Shown in pieces: positions 1 through 7,981 of a DNA stretch of 64,000 nt. Each line of letters opens with the position of its first letter. The stretch's first letter is position 1. The notes under the pieces were generated by a model. That model was not told the origin of the DNA and made no database searches. It saw only the letters and a program-made list of their open reading frames with translations. Source of the DNA: DATLFA01 sp035525225. Its GTDB lineage: Bacteria > Actinomycetota > Acidimicrobiia > Acidimicrobiales > WLNW01. Where the stretch lies: the NCBI GenBank assembly GCA_035525225.1, contig DATLFA010000063.1, positions 5,580 through 69,579 on the forward strand, written 5' to 3'. Position numbers and translations under genes: made by a program.

Positions 1-2
1 AC

Positions 3-77
3 GCGCGCACCGGTGGCGTCGCCGAGATCACGTTGCCGATCGAGTCGAGCGGCAACGTCGCCATCGGTGCCCGCTAG
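3..77 (+). CDS. C-terminal end of an unidentified protein (partial)
   Basis: An open frame enters from the left edge and stops at TAG 75-77. The 24 visible residues end in ITLPIESSGNVAIGAR, alternating hydrophobic and polar as in a beta-strand C-terminus. Too little is present to assign a family. The frame is a guess based on the stop and a plausible residue composition. Confidence 0.4.
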   Translation, partial: ARTGGVAEITLPIESSGNVAIGAR

Positions 78-79
78 CG

Positions 80-113
80 GGGAGAGACCCCGAGCCGGGA
101 GAGACCCCGAGCA
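80..113. repeat. Two tandem copies of a 17-bp unit
   Basis: The unit GGGAGAGACCCCGAGCC occupies 80-96 and repeats at 97-113 with only the last base changed. It lies in the 175-bp gap between the partial gene and the zinc-ribbon gene. A third partial echo (GGGAAGAGACC) follows near 168. No promoter can be named with confidence in this gap. Confidence 0.8.
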
Positions 114-252
114 CGGCCAATCCTTCCCGCGGATTTCACGGCGGATTTGTTTGCGGCAATGTAATGGGAAGAGACCGGCCATTCGGCGAGTCTGACGACC
201 GAAAACTCGCGAACCGGGAACGAGTGGGCGGCTTCGCGAGTAGGAGGGGTCG

Positions 253-1261
253 ATGGCGCACGATCGGTGTCTTGCCTGTGGGGCCGAGCTAAATGGCGCG
301 GAGCGCTGTCCGAACTGCGCTCGCCCCAAGCCCATGCTGTTGCTCGACCTGCAGTCCACCGCAGTACCGAACGGGCCTCGCCCTCAGGTCGTCGAGCGGG
401 AACGGCCTCGGCGAGGCGGCGTAGTTGTCCTCGTCGGCGTGCTCGTCCTCGCCGCGGTGATCGCTGGGGTCGCGCGGTTCGCGGGCGGCGAAAGCAACCC
501 CGCGTCGACGCCCAAGACGTCGGCCCCGACGAGCGCGACGACCACGCTTGCGCCGACCACCACCGCTGTCGCGTCGAGCGCTTCGTCGGTCACCACGCGG
601 CCGCCGACGACACTTTCCCCGACGCCGACGATTGCCTACGTCAACGGTCGCGTGGGCGCGGTGTTCGGCGAGAAGGTGGCCTTCCGTCTGTACGCGTTCG
701 ATGCCACGACGCTTCGTGGCTATGTCGACACCGCCACGGGACATCCCTGCGCCGTTCGCGGTGCGGGGATCGCTCGGCGGCGCGATCGTCACCGCGGCCG
801 CGGGTCAGATCTTCCTGCACGATCCCAAGACCGGTCGTGTGACCCCCTACGCGGTGGGCGATCTCATGGCCATCAACGGCAGCCGAGCCGCGTGGTTGGG
901 CTGTGACGCCGCGCCGTCATGCCACATCTACATCGGTGACGCCACCCGCCCCCGCCTCACGACGGTCGGCATCTCGGTCCTGCAGCCCGAGGCCTATTGG
1001 GTGCTGTCGCTTTCGCCCACCGGCGACGCCGCCGTCGTGCCTCCGGGTGCCAAACCGGGCTTTCGATTGCTGAACTTCGCGACCGGCCTCGACCTCGCGC
1101 TCACCGCGGGCGACGACAACCTGGCGTGGTCGCCCGATGGCAGGTGGTTGTTCAACACCAATTCCTCACCGCCGCAGGCGATCGATGTACCCGGTGGCCG
1201 TGCGGTCGACATCGCGTTGTCGGGGCCCGACCGGTCACCATTTCGGGTCGTGCCCTTGTAG
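253..1261 (+). pseudogene. Zinc-ribbon, membrane-anchored beta-propeller-like protein, frameshifted
   Basis: The first frame starts ATG 253 with a zinc ribbon (Cys 6, 9, 19, 22), a basic stretch, one membrane segment (about residues 57-76) and a Thr/Ser/Pro-rich linker. The second frame carries the rest, including SPDGRWLFNTN, a beta-propeller-like repeat, and ends TAG 1261. The two frames join smoothly if one G is removed from the GGG at 738-740, giving YVDTATDIPAPF. The span of 1009 nt is one more than a multiple of three. Either a recent mutation or a sequencing/assembly error explains this. Topology suggests a cytoplasmic zinc ribbon and an exported C-terminal domain. No specific function is recognised. 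Confidence 0.7.
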
Positions 1262-1283
1262 GGAAGGTGAGGAAGTAACGACG

Positions 1284-1952
1284 GTGAGGAAGAATGTGCC
1301 GATGCGGATCACGTTGACGTCCGGCACCGAGGCGGAACTGGCGACGGGCCCCGGCGCATCGGTGGGTCTGGTGCTGTTCCCCGACATCATGGGGCTGCGA
1401 CCGCTCTTCGACGAGCACTGTGCCCGTCTCGCCCGTGACAACAACTGGAACGTGTGCTCCTTCGAGTTGTTCGCGGACAACGCTCGTCTCGATCGCGACG
1501 AGCGTATGGTCGCGGCAAAGGATCTCGACGACGAACGAATTCTCGCTGACGCGATGGCGGCCGCCGATGCGACGGGCTGCGAACTCGTGAACGTCATCGG
1601 ATTCTGCATGGGTGGGATGTACACGCTGAAGTCCGTGAGGACACTGCGCTTCCATCGCCACGTACCGTTCTACGGAATGATCCACGTGCCCGACGACTGG
1701 TGCGGTCCGGGGCAAGGCGATCCGCTCGACGCGGTGCGCCAGGGCGATCCGCGGCGCGTGCTGGCGGTGATCGGGACCGCGGATTCGTGGACGCCACCGC
1801 CCGCCGTCGACGAGCTCGAATCGGCGGGAGTCACCGTCGTGCGCTACCAGGGAGCGGATCACGCGTTCGTGCATGATCCCGATCGACCCTCGCACAATGC
1901 GCAGTACGCGAAGGACGCGTGGGCCCGCGCCACCAGCTGGCTGAATGGTTAG
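1284..1952 (+). CDS. Dienelactone hydrolase family protein
   Basis: A 222-residue alpha/beta hydrolase of the dienelactone hydrolase type. The nucleophile elbow VIGFCMGG has Cys near residue 108, as in this family, in place of the usual Ser. A candidate Asp is in GTADSWTPP and a candidate His in GADHAFVHDP. Such enzymes open lactones or hydrolyse esters in the cytoplasm; the substrate here is unknown. GTG 1284 is chosen because GAGGAAG lies about 9 bases upstream; ATG 1302 is also served by a purine-rich site. It follows the frameshifted gene by 22 bp and converges with the Crp gene. Confidence 0.8.
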   Translation: MRKNVPMRITLTSGTEAELATGPGASVGLVLFPDIMGLRPLFDEHCARLARDNNWNVCSFELFADNARLDRDERMVAAKDLDDERILADAMAAADATGCELVNVIGFCMGGMYTLKSVRTLRFHRHVPFYGMIHVPDDWCGPGQGDPLDAVRQGDPRRVLAVIGTADSWTPPPAVDELESAGVTVVRYQGADHAFVHDPDRPSHNAQYAKDAWARATSWLNG

Positions 1953-1982
1953 ACGTCGAGCGGATTCCGCCGGCGCGGAGTG

Positions 1983-2642
1983 TCAGCGGGCGCGGATCTC
2001 GAGTTGCTTGCGGTTGGTGATGATGTAGCGCCGGTCGACCTGCTGGATCCATCCGAGCTTGATGAAGGCGGCGATGGCCTTGTTGACGCGTTCGCGTGAT
2101 GCGCCGACCATGCCGGCGAGCTCTTCTTGGGTGATCGGCAACGTGAACTCGTCGGCTTCGCCGGCCAACTCGAGCAGTCGCTTGGCGGTGCGCCCGGTGA
2201 CGTCGAGGAATACCGCGTCGGCGAGGGCTTCGTCCATGTTGCGCAGGCGGCCGGCGAGCAGCCGTACCACGGCCCACAGGAGTTCGGGACGCTGTTCGTA
2301 GAGGGCCCGAATCGGCTCGTAGGGCACCGACACCACGACCGACTGCTCGAGCGCGCGTGCTTCGGCCGACCGGCCGAGCGAGTCGAACAGGGGCATCTCG
2401 CCGAAGAGGTCACCGCTCTCCATGAGCGCGACCATCGATTCTCTGCCGTCGATCGACTTGTTCGCGATGGCGATGCGGCCGCTGGTCACGATGTAGAGGT
2501 CATTGGCGGTGTCGTTCTCTTCGAACAACTTGTCGCCTCGGCGCAAGCGGTGTTCGGTAGCACTCTCGCGGAGGCGTTCCAGAGTCGCGGCGTCGACTCC
2601 TGCGAAAAGCTCTGATTTGGTCATTAGTGAGATCACGTTCAT
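1983..2642 (-). CDS. crp: Crp/Fnr-family transcriptional regulator
   Basis: The 219-residue protein has an N-terminal cyclic-nucleotide-binding fold (about 1-115, with the phosphate-binding-cassette-like GDLFGEMPLFD) and a C-terminal winged helix (about 150-210, ITQEELAGMVGASRERVNKA). Layout and sequence resemble the cAMP receptor protein of mycobacteria. Ligand and targets cannot be read from the sequence. It is divergent from ispD with only 26 bp between starts, so both promoters must overlap or sit inside the genes. ATG 2624 is an alternative start. Confidence 0.88.
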   Translation of the reverse strand: MNVISLMTKSELFAGVDAATLERLRESATEHRLRRGDKLFEENDTANDLYIVTSGRIAIANKSIDGRESMVALMESGDLFGEMPLFDSLGRSAEARALEQSVVVSVPYEPIRALYEQRPELLWAVVRLLAGRLRNMDEALADAVFLDVTGRTAKRLLELAGEADEFTLPITQEELAGMVGASRERVNKAIAAFIKLGWIQQVDRRYIITNRKQLEIRAR

Positions 2643-2668
2643 TGGTTGGGCATGCTACAAGGTGTGCG

Positions 2669-3316
2669 ATGTCGGTCTGGATTGTGATCGTTGCCGCTGG
2701 GTCGGGCACCCGCTTCGGCGGTCCGAAGCAGTACGAGTTGCTCGGTTCGGCGCGGATTGTGGACCGTTCCATTGCCACGGCGTGTCGGGTTGGCGACCGA
2801 GTCGCTTTGGTTGTCGCCGCCGCCGATGTCGACGAACTGCGCGCGCAGTTCCGTACGAATCCCACCGTCGTCGTCGTCGCCGGCGGCGCGAGCCGGTCGG
2901 CTTCGGTGCGAGGAGGGCTCGGCGCGGTGTCGGATGACGCAGAAGTCATCGTGGTGCACGACGCGGCACGGCCGCTGGCCAGCGATGCGCTGTTCGAGCA
3001 GGTCATCGCCTCGGTGAGGGGGGGCGCGGACGCCGCGGTGCCGGGTGTCGCGGTGAGCGATTCGCTGCGCCGGGTCGACGGCGGGATCGTCGATCGTGGG
3101 CGCGTGGTCGCGGTGCAGACGCCTCAGGCGTTTCGGGCCGACCTCTTGCGGAGCGCGCACCGAGACGGGCCCGACGCATCCGACGATGCCACCCTCGTCG
3201 AGATGATCGGTGGCAAGGTGGAGATCGTGCCGGGCGAATCCACCAACTTCAAGATCACCACCTCGCATGATCTGATGGTCGCCCGCATGCTCGTGGCGGC
3301 CGAGGGCCCGTTATGA
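2669..3316 (+). CDS. ispD: 2-C-methyl-D-erythritol 4-phosphate cytidylyltransferase
   Basis: IspD couples CTP to methylerythritol phosphate in the MEP isoprenoid pathway in the cytosol. The 215-residue protein shows the nucleotide-binding AAGSGTRFGGPKQY near the N-terminus, VVHDAARP, TPQAFRADLL and DDATLVE, all family landmarks. The start ATG 2669 sits directly before the conserved IVIVAAG strand; the open frame extends upstream without conservation. The stop TGA overlaps an ATG at the edge of a tandem repeat that leads into ispF. Confidence 0.95.
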   Translation: MSVWIVIVAAGSGTRFGGPKQYELLGSARIVDRSIATACRVGDRVALVVAAADVDELRAQFRTNPTVVVVAGGASRSASVRGGLGAVSDDAEVIVVHDAARPLASDALFEQVIASVRGGADAAVPGVAVSDSLRRVDGGIVDRGRVVAVQTPQAFRADLLRSAHRDGPDASDDATLVEMIGGKVEIVPGESTNFKITTSHDLMVARMLVAAEGPL

Positions 3317-3358
3317 CCGTGAGTCCGTTATGACCGTGAGTCCGTTATGACCGCGAGT
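3308..3358 (+). repeat. Three tandem 17-bp units at the ispD-ispF junction
   Basis: The unit CCGTTATGACCGTGAGT occurs at 3308-3324, 3325-3341 and 3342-3358 (one T to C change in the last). Each unit holds TTATGA. The ATGs at 3313 and 3330 each open a frame reading MTVSPL and stop at a TGA that overlaps the next ATG, so ispD, two hexapeptides and ispF form an unbroken chain of ATGA overlaps. Most simply, an ancestral ispD/ispF ATGA overlap was duplicated twice, moving ispF 34 bp downstream. Confidence 0.9.
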
Positions 3359-3844
3359 GACGTGCGCGTCGGCTCGGGCTTCGACGTCCACGCATTCAGT
3401 GCGGATCCGGCTCGGGGCTTGGTGCTCGGCGGCGTGCCGATCACCGGTGCCCGCGGGCTGGTCGGCCACAGCGACGCGGACGTAGTCGCCCACGCCTGCG
3501 CCGAGGCGTTGCTCGGCGCGGCGGGGATGGGCGACCTCGGCACCTGGTTCCCCGACACCGATCCGACCTACGCCGGCGCCGATAGCGTGCAGTTGTTGCG
3601 CACGGTCGCGAGCGAGTTGCGCAAGAGTGGATGGTCGGCGATCAACATCGATTGCTCGGTCGTGTGCGAAGAACCAAAATTGGCCCCGCATCGCGACGAG
3701 ATGCAGCGGCGTCTGACCGATGCGGTGGGCGCGCCGGTGAGCGTCAAGGGCCGGAGAGCAGAAGGAATGGGCGCTTTGGGTCGCCGTGAGGGCATCGCAT
3801 GTTGGGCGGTCGCCCTCATCGCGCGCACCGAGGACAAGTCGTGA
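3347..3844 (+). CDS. ispF: 2-C-methyl-D-erythritol 2,4-cyclodiphosphate synthase
   Basis: IspF closes the cyclic diphosphate in the MEP pathway. The 165-residue protein carries the metal-binding GSGFDVHAF (Asp and His) and GHSDADVVAHA, plus GMGDLGTWFPDTDP. Near the C-terminus the usual Lys-Ala-Thr-Thr-Thr-Glu stretch that contacts the nucleotide reads KGRRAE, a local divergence. The chosen ATG 3347 lies in the third 17-bp repeat and keeps the conserved N-terminus intact. Downstream rlmB overlaps by GTGA. Confidence 0.94.
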   Translation: MTASDVRVGSGFDVHAFSADPARGLVLGGVPITGARGLVGHSDADVVAHACAEALLGAAGMGDLGTWFPDTDPTYAGADSVQLLRTVASELRKSGWSAINIDCSVVCEEPKLAPHRDEMQRRLTDAVGAPVSVKGRRAEGMGALGRREGIACWAVALIARTEDKS

Positions 3845-4698
3845 CCAGCCGTCGTCCTCCGGCGCGCGGTCGTGGTACCAGAGCGGCGCCGTCGCGGGGC
3901 CGGGGCCAGCGCGGGTCGACTCCGATTCGCCGGGACCCGGGCGCTCGCGCTCGCGCGTTGGGGGGCGAACAGGTCGAGGGCCGCCACGCGGTACGTGAGT
4001 TGTTGCTCGCGGGCACGCGCCGCACCCGCGAGGTCGTGCTCGCCAGCGATCTCGACCCGTCGCCCATCATCGACGACATCATGGACCTCGCCGACGAGAA
4101 CAAGGTGCGCATTCGTGAGGTCGGGCGCAACAAGTTCGAGTCGATGGCGCGCACCGACGCTCCGCAGGGCGTGATGGCATTCGCGGCGCCGCTTCGTGAG
4201 CACGAGCTCGACGAGTTGGTGAGTCCCGATGCGAGCGGCCACAAGCCGTTCTTGTTGCTCGTCGATGGCGTCACCGATCCGGGCAACCTCGGTGCCTTGC
4301 TACGCACCGCCGAGTGCGCCGGCGTCACCGGCGTGGTCCTTCCCCGTCACCGTGCCGCGCACGTGACACCGACGGTGACAAAGGCGGCAGCGGGGGCCAT
4401 CGAGCACCTTCGCATGGCCACCGTGCCCGGTATGGCCGGCGCCCTCACCGCGCTCTCGTCTCGCGACGTGTGGACAGTGGGCCTCGACGCGGCCGCCCCG
4501 ACGTCACTATTCGATCTGACACTCGCCAACGCTTCGGTTGCACTCGTGTTGGGCGCCGAAGGTGCGGGTTTGTCCAAGCTCGTGCGGCAACGTTGCGATG
4601 TGCTGGTCTCGATCCCGTTGCGAGGCCGCCTCAACTCCCTCAACGTCTCGGTTGCGGGCGCGCTGGCCTGCTTCGAGGTCACGCGCCGGCGGGTGTGA
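3841..4698 (+). CDS. rlmB: 23S rRNA guanosine-2'-O-methyltransferase, TrmH/SpoU family
   Basis: The enzyme uses SAM to 2'-O-methylate a guanosine in 23S rRNA. The 285-residue protein has a basic Arg/Gly-rich tail (1-35), a substrate-binding domain (EGRHAVRELL onward) and a SpoU knot domain with the three family motifs: DGVTDPGNLGALLRTAE, LVLGAEGAGLS and IPLRGRLNSLNVSVA. The GTG at 3841 overlaps the ispF stop as GTGA. An upstream ATG would only add shadow residues. Gene order with ispD/ispF is common in actinobacteria. Confidence 0.93.
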   Translation: MTSRRPPARGRGTRAAPSRGRGQRGSTPIRRDPGARARALGGEQVEGRHAVRELLLAGTRRTREVVLASDLDPSPIIDDIMDLADENKVRIREVGRNKFESMARTDAPQGVMAFAAPLREHELDELVSPDASGHKPFLLLVDGVTDPGNLGALLRTAECAGVTGVVLPRHRAAHVTPTVTKAAAGAIEHLRMATVPGMAGALTALSSRDVWTVGLDAAAPTSLFDLTLANASVALVLGAEGAGLSKLVRQRCDVLVSIPLRGRLNSLNVSVAGALACFEVTRRRV

Positions 4699-5546
4699 GC
4701 ACCTACGGCTGGCAGCTCGTCGCCGATTGGCGCGCCCTCGGTGCGGCCGAACGAGAGCTGCTCATCGGTGAACTGTGGTGTCTACCGATCTCGGCGATCG
4801 AAGAACGCGATGACGACGTCGTCGCCGGTTTCGATACCGAGGCAGCGGCTCGTTCGGCGGCGGCCGCGCTGACCGTGCCCTCGAAGGTCATCGAAGTGAT
4901 CGACGACGCGTATCTCGACGAGTGGCGCCATTTCGCTCGTCCGTGGCAGGTCGAGAAGTTGTTGGTGCGTCCGTCGTGGGTCGATGCCGCGCCGCCCCAG
5001 CTTTCCGCTCTGAAGGGCCGCTCGGGCCGCGACGCGATCGAAATCGTCATCGACCCGCAGCGCACGTTCGGCAGCGGTGCGCACGCATCGACGCGGCTGG
5101 CGCTGGCACTCATGCAACATCTGGATGTCCGTACCAGTGTGGTGCTCGACCTCGGCTGCGGCAGTGGCGTCCTGGCGATCGCCGCCGCCGCGCTTGGAGC
5201 AGCGCGTGTCGAGGCGATCGACGTAGAAGCCGGCGCCGTGGCGGCCACGATCGACAACGCTCGCCGCAACGGGTTCGTAGACAGAATCGACGCTCGCGTC
5301 GCGACGATCGACGAGGTCGCGGACGATTTCGACGTCGTTGTCGCCAACGTGTTGCCGTCGGTTCATCGTGCGGTCGCTCGAGGAGTGCGCCGCGTGGCGC
5401 GGCGCCATGTGATCCTCGCGGGGATGCTCGACGCGGACGTCGCGGAGGTCGAGTCCGCGTATCGGGTGACGCGTGTGGCTGCACGCAGCGCAGACGGTTG
5501 GACCGCGGTCGCGCTGCGGGTTGACCATACCGACCTCGGGTCATAG
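4695..5546 (+). CDS. prmA: Ribosomal protein L11 methyltransferase-like (PrmA)
   Basis: A 283-residue SAM-dependent methyltransferase of the PrmA family, which trimethylates ribosomal protein L11. The family signature DPQRTFGSGAHASTRLAL precedes SAM motif I (VLDLGCGSGVLAIAAAALGA), the acidic loop AIDVEAGAV and the catalytic-region VVANVLPSV. The N-terminal substrate domain is short but present. GTG 4695 overlaps the rlmB stop, so translation is likely coupled. Another protein substrate cannot be excluded. Confidence 0.85.
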   Translation: MSTYGWQLVADWRALGAAERELLIGELWCLPISAIEERDDDVVAGFDTEAAARSAAAALTVPSKVIEVIDDAYLDEWRHFARPWQVEKLLVRPSWVDAAPPQLSALKGRSGRDAIEIVIDPQRTFGSGAHASTRLALALMQHLDVRTSVVLDLGCGSGVLAIAAAALGAARVEAIDVEAGAVAATIDNARRNGFVDRIDARVATIDEVADDFDVVVANVLPSVHRAVARGVRRVARRHVILAGMLDADVAEVESAYRVTRVAARSADGWTAVALRVDHTDLGS

Positions 5547-5589
5547 GGTCGCTGCCGTCGTACGAAATGCGCGGAACATTGGGGGACCT

Positions 5590-6741
5590 GTGAAGCTCGA
5601 CCTTCTCTATGAGTTGCAGCCGAAGGTGAAGCCCTGGTCCAAGCCCCATCCCTATGGTCAGCGCGAAGCAGAGCAGGCGGCCTACGAGGAGGCCATTCAA
5701 GAAGTCGTGCTCGCCGATTCGCTCGGCTTCCAAACGGTGTGGTTCGTCGAGCACCACTTTCGCGATGGGCGCTCGGCCTGCCCGTCCAACGAAGTGATGC
5801 TCGGTGCGCTGTCGCGTATCACCAAGAACCTGCGGCTCGGTTTCGGCGTCGTGCTGATGCCACCCGGTTTCCAGCATCCGGCGCGCGTCGCCGAGAAGGT
5901 CGCGGCCGTCGACATCCTGTCGCATGGTCGCGTCGAATGGGGCACCGGTCGCTCGACCCCGATGGAGCAGTTGGCGTTCCACGTGCCCGCCGACGACCGC
6001 TCTCGCGCAATGTGGCGTGAGGCCGTCGAGATCGTCGTCAAGATGTGGGAGCAAGAGCGCTTCAGTTGGGACAGCGATCTGTTGCAGATGCCCGAGCGCA
6101 TGCAGACACCCAAGCCGTTCCAAGATCCACACCCGCCGTGTTGGCTCGCCGCTGCGGGCGAGGCATCGGCCGCGAATGCCGGCCGCAACGGTGTGGGGTT
6201 GCTGTCGTTCGCGTTGTTGCAACCGGTCGAAGCGATGGCCAAGCACATTCAGGTGTATCGAGACGCGCAGGCAGAGGGCAACCCGACACTCACACGCGTC
6301 AAGAACGATCGCGTCGGCGCCTACACACTCGTGCATTGCGCCGACGACATGGATGCAGCCGCCGGATACGGCCTGTGGGATTCGGTCCGCTGGTGGTACC
6401 AGCACCTCGCCGAGTTCACGCTCACATGGGAGCTACCCAACCTGAGCCCCGAGGAGCGAGATGCGGTGTTCCCACTGCTCAAGCCTTCGATCGAAGGCAA
6501 CATCGACATCCAGCAGTACACCGACGAAGACATGATCATCGTGGGGACGCCCGAGGAATGCGTCGAAAAGATCCTTCGCTACGAAGAAGCAGGCGTCGAC
6601 CAGTTGCTGTGTTACGTGCAGTTCGGCACGCTCCCGCACGAGAAGGTCATGCGTACTCTCGAACTTCTCGGCACGAAGGTGATCCCAGAGCTCGAGCGGC
6701 GCGGTCATCGCGTCGACTACAAGGCATTGTTCGGAAAGTAG
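5590..6741 (+). CDS. LLM-class (luciferase-like) flavin-dependent oxidoreductase
   Basis: A 383-residue member of the bacterial luciferase superfamily, a TIM barrel using FMN or F420. Visible hallmarks are DSLGFQTVWFVEHHF near the N-terminus, RLGFGVVLMPPGFQHPARVAEKVAAVD, GRVEWGTGRS, and the C-terminal GTPEECVEKILRYEEAGVDQLLCY. The substrate cannot be deduced. GTG 5590 follows GGGGGA about 5 bases upstream and starts at the conserved first strand (KLDLLYEL). It is 43 bp after prmA and may share its transcript. Confidence 0.88.
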   Translation: MKLDLLYELQPKVKPWSKPHPYGQREAEQAAYEEAIQEVVLADSLGFQTVWFVEHHFRDGRSACPSNEVMLGALSRITKNLRLGFGVVLMPPGFQHPARVAEKVAAVDILSHGRVEWGTGRSTPMEQLAFHVPADDRSRAMWREAVEIVVKMWEQERFSWDSDLLQMPERMQTPKPFQDPHPPCWLAAAGEASAANAGRNGVGLLSFALLQPVEAMAKHIQVYRDAQAEGNPTLTRVKNDRVGAYTLVHCADDMDAAAGYGLWDSVRWWYQHLAEFTLTWELPNLSPEERDAVFPLLKPSIEGNIDIQQYTDEDMIIVGTPEECVEKILRYEEAGVDQLLCYVQFGTLPHEKVMRTLELLGTKVIPELERRGHRVDYKALFGK

Positions 6742-6746
6742 TCACA

Positions 6747-6926
6747 ATGGACATGATCTCGGGGCTGCGGTACGCAGCGCAGAAGAAGAAAGAGGAAGAA
6801 GAAGCGGCGGCCCGCACGGCAGAAGAAGCGGCGGCGCGCACGGCCGAAGAGGCAGCGAGCACGGCCGAAGAGGAGAAACGGGAGCCGGCGGAGAATCCGA
6901 CCACCGAGTCCGACGAGCCCCAGTAA
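6747..6926 (+). CDS. Small Lys/Glu/Ala-rich helical protein
   Basis: A 59-residue frame starting ATG 6747, 5 bp after the oxidoreductase stop. It begins MDMISGLRYAAQKKK and then holds a highly charged, alanine-rich stretch with the element AARTAEEA repeated, predicted to be a long helix, before an acidic tail. The local composition change and its position suggest a real co-transcribed small gene. No family is recognised. Confidence 0.55.
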   Translation: MDMISGLRYAAQKKKEEEEAAARTAEEAAARTAEEAASTAEEEKREPAENPTTESDEPQ

Positions 6927-6938
6927 CGTGGGGCATTC

Positions 6939-7011
6939 GCCGGGTTAGCTCAGTCGGCAGAGCAACGACCTTGTAAGTCGAAGGTCGCGGGTTCGACTCC
7001 CGCACCCGGCT
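6939..7011 (+). tRNA. tRNA-Thr (anticodon TGT)
   Basis: A cloverleaf is readable: acceptor GCCGGGT pairs with ACCCGGC, the D-arm is GCTC...GAGC, the anticodon loop is CTTGTAA with TGT at 6972-6974, and the T-arm is GCGGG-TTCGACT-CCCGC. The discriminator is T 7011 and CCA is not encoded. The outermost anticodon-stem pair is A-A, a weak point in the stem. It reads ACA threonine codons. Confidence 0.95.
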
Positions 7012-7102
7012 CGTCTCGATCCGGCCCGGTCGTTCCTCACGTCATTCCATGGCTCCCGAGCATCCTTGTATCCACCCCTCCGGTCGGCCAGGCTTGGGTG
7101 TA

Positions 7103-7378
7103 ATGGAGCCGTCAGAACGTCAGTTGACCGAACGAGAACGTGCGATCCTCGATTTCGAGGGCACTTGGTGGTCCGAACCGGGGTCGAAAGAGCGTGCCAT
7201 CAGGGATCGCTTCGAGCTTTCCGCGACGCGCTACTACCAGCTGCTGAACGAGGTGATCGACCTTTCTGGTGCACTTGCGTATGATCCCCTCGTCGTACGG
7301 CGGCTGCGCCGCCAAAGAGACCGGCGACGGCGGGCACGCTTCGAAGGTCGTCCAATCGAGGAGCGTCCTGGTCGATGA
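7103..7378 (+). CDS. DUF3263 family protein
   Basis: A 91-residue protein matching the actinobacterial DUF3263 pattern: ERERAILDFEGTWWSEPG, KERAIRDRFELSATRYYQLL, then a basic Arg-rich tail. The arrangement suggests a small helix-turn-helix-like DNA-binding protein, but the role is unknown. ATG 7103 is chosen as the start just before the conserved region. It overlaps the next gene by ATGA, and a DUF3263 gene followed by a LytR_C gene is a conserved actinobacterial pair. Confidence 0.85.
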   Translation: MEPSERQLTERERAILDFEGTWWSEPGSKERAIRDRFELSATRYYQLLNEVIDLSGALAYDPLVVRRLRRQRDRRRRARFEGRPIEERPGR

Positions 7379-7974
7379 CAGCAACGCGGCGGGGTGAGGG
7401 ATTCGGGCGATCCGCCAGTGATGCGGCCCTGCGCGGCGCGCTTCTCGTTGCCGTCGCGGTGATCATCGGTGCCCTCCTCATCTGGCGAGGTCACAGCGAC
7501 AACGACAGCGGTGCCACCGGCGTCGATACGGGGACAGGCTCCACCACGACGCGGGCCGGCGGGGGCACGACCTCGCGCGGCGGAGCGACGACGATAAGCC
7601 CGGTGACCACGCCCGGGGTGACGGCACCGATCGGCTCGACCCGACAGCCGGCCCAGGTCAGGGTCCTCGTCGCCAACGGTTCGGGCATCGACGGCTACGC
7701 GTCGCAGTCCCACGGAAAGCTCGTCACCGGCGGCTACGCGTCGCTCGGGGCCGAGAACGCCAAGCCCGGGCAGGACAACACCTTCATCTATTACCGCGAC
7801 GGGTATCAAGACGATGCCCGGGCGCTGGCGGTGTTCCTCGGCGCCGACGGCAACGTCGTGCAGGCGATGCCCAACAGCCTCACCGACCGTCTCGATCAGG
7901 CGGTGCTCAACAATGCACAGACGGCGAACATCATCATCATCCTGGGCGCCGACAGACAGGTAAAGGTGGGATAG
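7375..7974 (+). CDS. LytR C-terminal domain membrane protein
   Basis: A 199-residue protein with one membrane segment (about residues 22-42, ALLVAVAVIIGALLIW), a Thr/Gly-rich extracytoplasmic linker and a C-terminal LytR_C domain starting QVRVLVANGSGIDGYA. LytR_C domains occur in cell-wall-associated proteins; function is unclear. ATG 7375 overlaps the DUF3263 stop, so the two are probably translationally coupled. Confidence 0.85.
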   Translation: MTATRRGEGFGRSASDAALRGALLVAVAVIIGALLIWRGHSDNDSGATGVDTGTGSTTTRAGGGTTSRGGATTISPVTTPGVTAPIGSTRQPAQVRVLVANGSGIDGYASQSHGKLVTGGYASLGAENAKPGQDNTFIYYRDGYQDDARALAVFLGADGNVVQAMPNSLTDRLDQAVLNNAQTANIIIILGADRQVKVG

Positions 7975-7981
7975 TGGCGGC

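Noticed and set aside
13..195. 60-codon frame at the window start
   Set aside because: Overlaps the partial CDS and tandem repeat with no ribosome site; composition is Arg/Ser-rich as in shadow frames.
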